NCBI GenBank assembly: GCA_946481315.1
Contig: CAMLMH010000004.1
Location: forward strand, 1 to 64,000
Direction of reading: 5' to 3'
Origin: an uncultured Bacteriovorax sp.
GTDB taxonomy: Bacteria; Bdellovibrionota; Bacteriovoracia; Bacteriovoracales; Bacteriovoracaceae
DNA: 64,000 bases
The number at the start of each line of letters is the position of its first letter. Position 1 is the stretch's first letter. The notes below the pieces were generated by a model, which saw nothing but the letters and a program-made list of their open reading frames with translations, did no database searches and was not told the DNA's origin. Shown here in pieces: positions 63,896 to 64,000 of this stretch. A program made the translations under genes and the position numbers.

Positions 63896-64000
63896 AAAAC
63901 AACTACTTTTAACTTGGGGTAAATGGTTTCAGCGCTTCATGATGCTGATCTGGCTTTGTATGCTGGCCATAGTTATCAGTTATTCATACCCTTTTTTTAG
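63888..64000 (+). CDS. membrane protein, cut by the window edge
   Basis: The ATG (63888) overlaps the DUF4105 gene by eight bases, so translation is probably coupled. The visible 37 codons start MDKKQLLLTWGKWFQRF and run into a hydrophobic helix (MMLIWLCMLAIVISYSY), then PFF. Partial at the 3' side; identity unknown, but its coupling to the DUF4105 gene suggests a shared pathway. Confidence 0.6.
   Translation, partial: MDKKQLLLTWGKWFQRFMMLIWLCMLAIVISYSYPFF

Noticed and set aside
1..64000. tRNA, rRNA, insertion sequences, phage genes and CRISPR arrays
   Set aside because: No cloverleaf arms with a GTTCGA-type loop, no transposase or integrase motifs, and no regularly spaced direct repeats were seen by eye.

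Overview
The window reads as chromosome of a Gram-negative, mid-40s %GC (estimated by eye) bacterium. Many proteins carry signal peptides, lipoboxes or outer-membrane barrel sequence. PrkA/YeaH/SpoVR, a sigma-32-type factor, two DUF4360 secreted proteins, a DUF4105 protein and candidate sigma-28 (FliA) promoters in front of envelope genes fit the predatory Bdellovibrionota, most likely a Bacteriovorax/Peredibacter-type organism. That placement is inference from gene content. I saw no rRNA, tRNA, insertion sequence, prophage or CRISPR array, and no gene-free stretch longer than 300 bases.

Region by region. 1-7.4 kb (minus): a PP2C phosphatase, an M23 endopeptidase, SecA, a YbjQ-domain protein and a GlpD-type dehydrogenase whose only plausible start is CTG. 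7.5-12.2 kb (plus): the prkA-yeaH-spoVR stress module, divergent from the phosphatase. 12.3-17.4 kb: three lineage-type envelope proteins (FecR plus barrel, a TPR-like secreted protein, an unknown secreted protein). 17.4-23.6 kb (plus): a sigma-32-type factor, rpsO, pnp, dut, a PHA-granule-type small protein, a 2Fe-2S ferredoxin with a charged tail, and a lysophospholipase-like hydrolase. 23.7-26.5 kb: a 942-residue secreted Ser/Gly-rich protein. 26.5-32.6 kb (minus): dppABCDF dipeptide importer plus a membrane protein. 32.7-35.0 kb (plus): a histidine kinase overlapping a periplasmic binding protein. 35.0-37.8 kb (minus): phnDCE-type importer. 37.9-41.2 kb: small secreted proteins, an HTH protein and two divergent DUF4360 paralogues. 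The plus-strand paralogue has an unusual interleaved inverted-repeat leader. 41.2-46.9 kb: an Ntn hydrolase, a small membrane protein, an APP1-type HAD phosphatase, MgtC and a coupled coiled-coil operon. 47.1-53.9 kb: barrel proteins, a zinc-finger protein with duplicated modules, a Gly-Thr-repeat lipoprotein with a strong FliA-type promoter, and inosine-guanosine kinase. 53.9-60.0 kb (minus): pyrB, a fused carA-carB, and pyrF. 60.1-64.0 kb (plus): a possible restriction-fold protein, a HAD phosphatase, a DUF4105 protein with a HExxH metallopeptidase-like region, and a membrane protein cut by the window edge.

The genes mix housekeeping (secretion, translation, RNA decay, pyrimidine and purine salvage) with peptide and phosphonate uptake suited to scavenging, and a large set of undescribed secreted proteins. 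The signals most worth following are the interleaved inverted repeats at 40508-40585, the CTG start of the GlpD-type gene, the fused CarA-CarB, the sigma-28-type promoters, the promoter placing the sigma-32 transcript start almost at its ATG, and the unknown proteins at 47982 and 60063.
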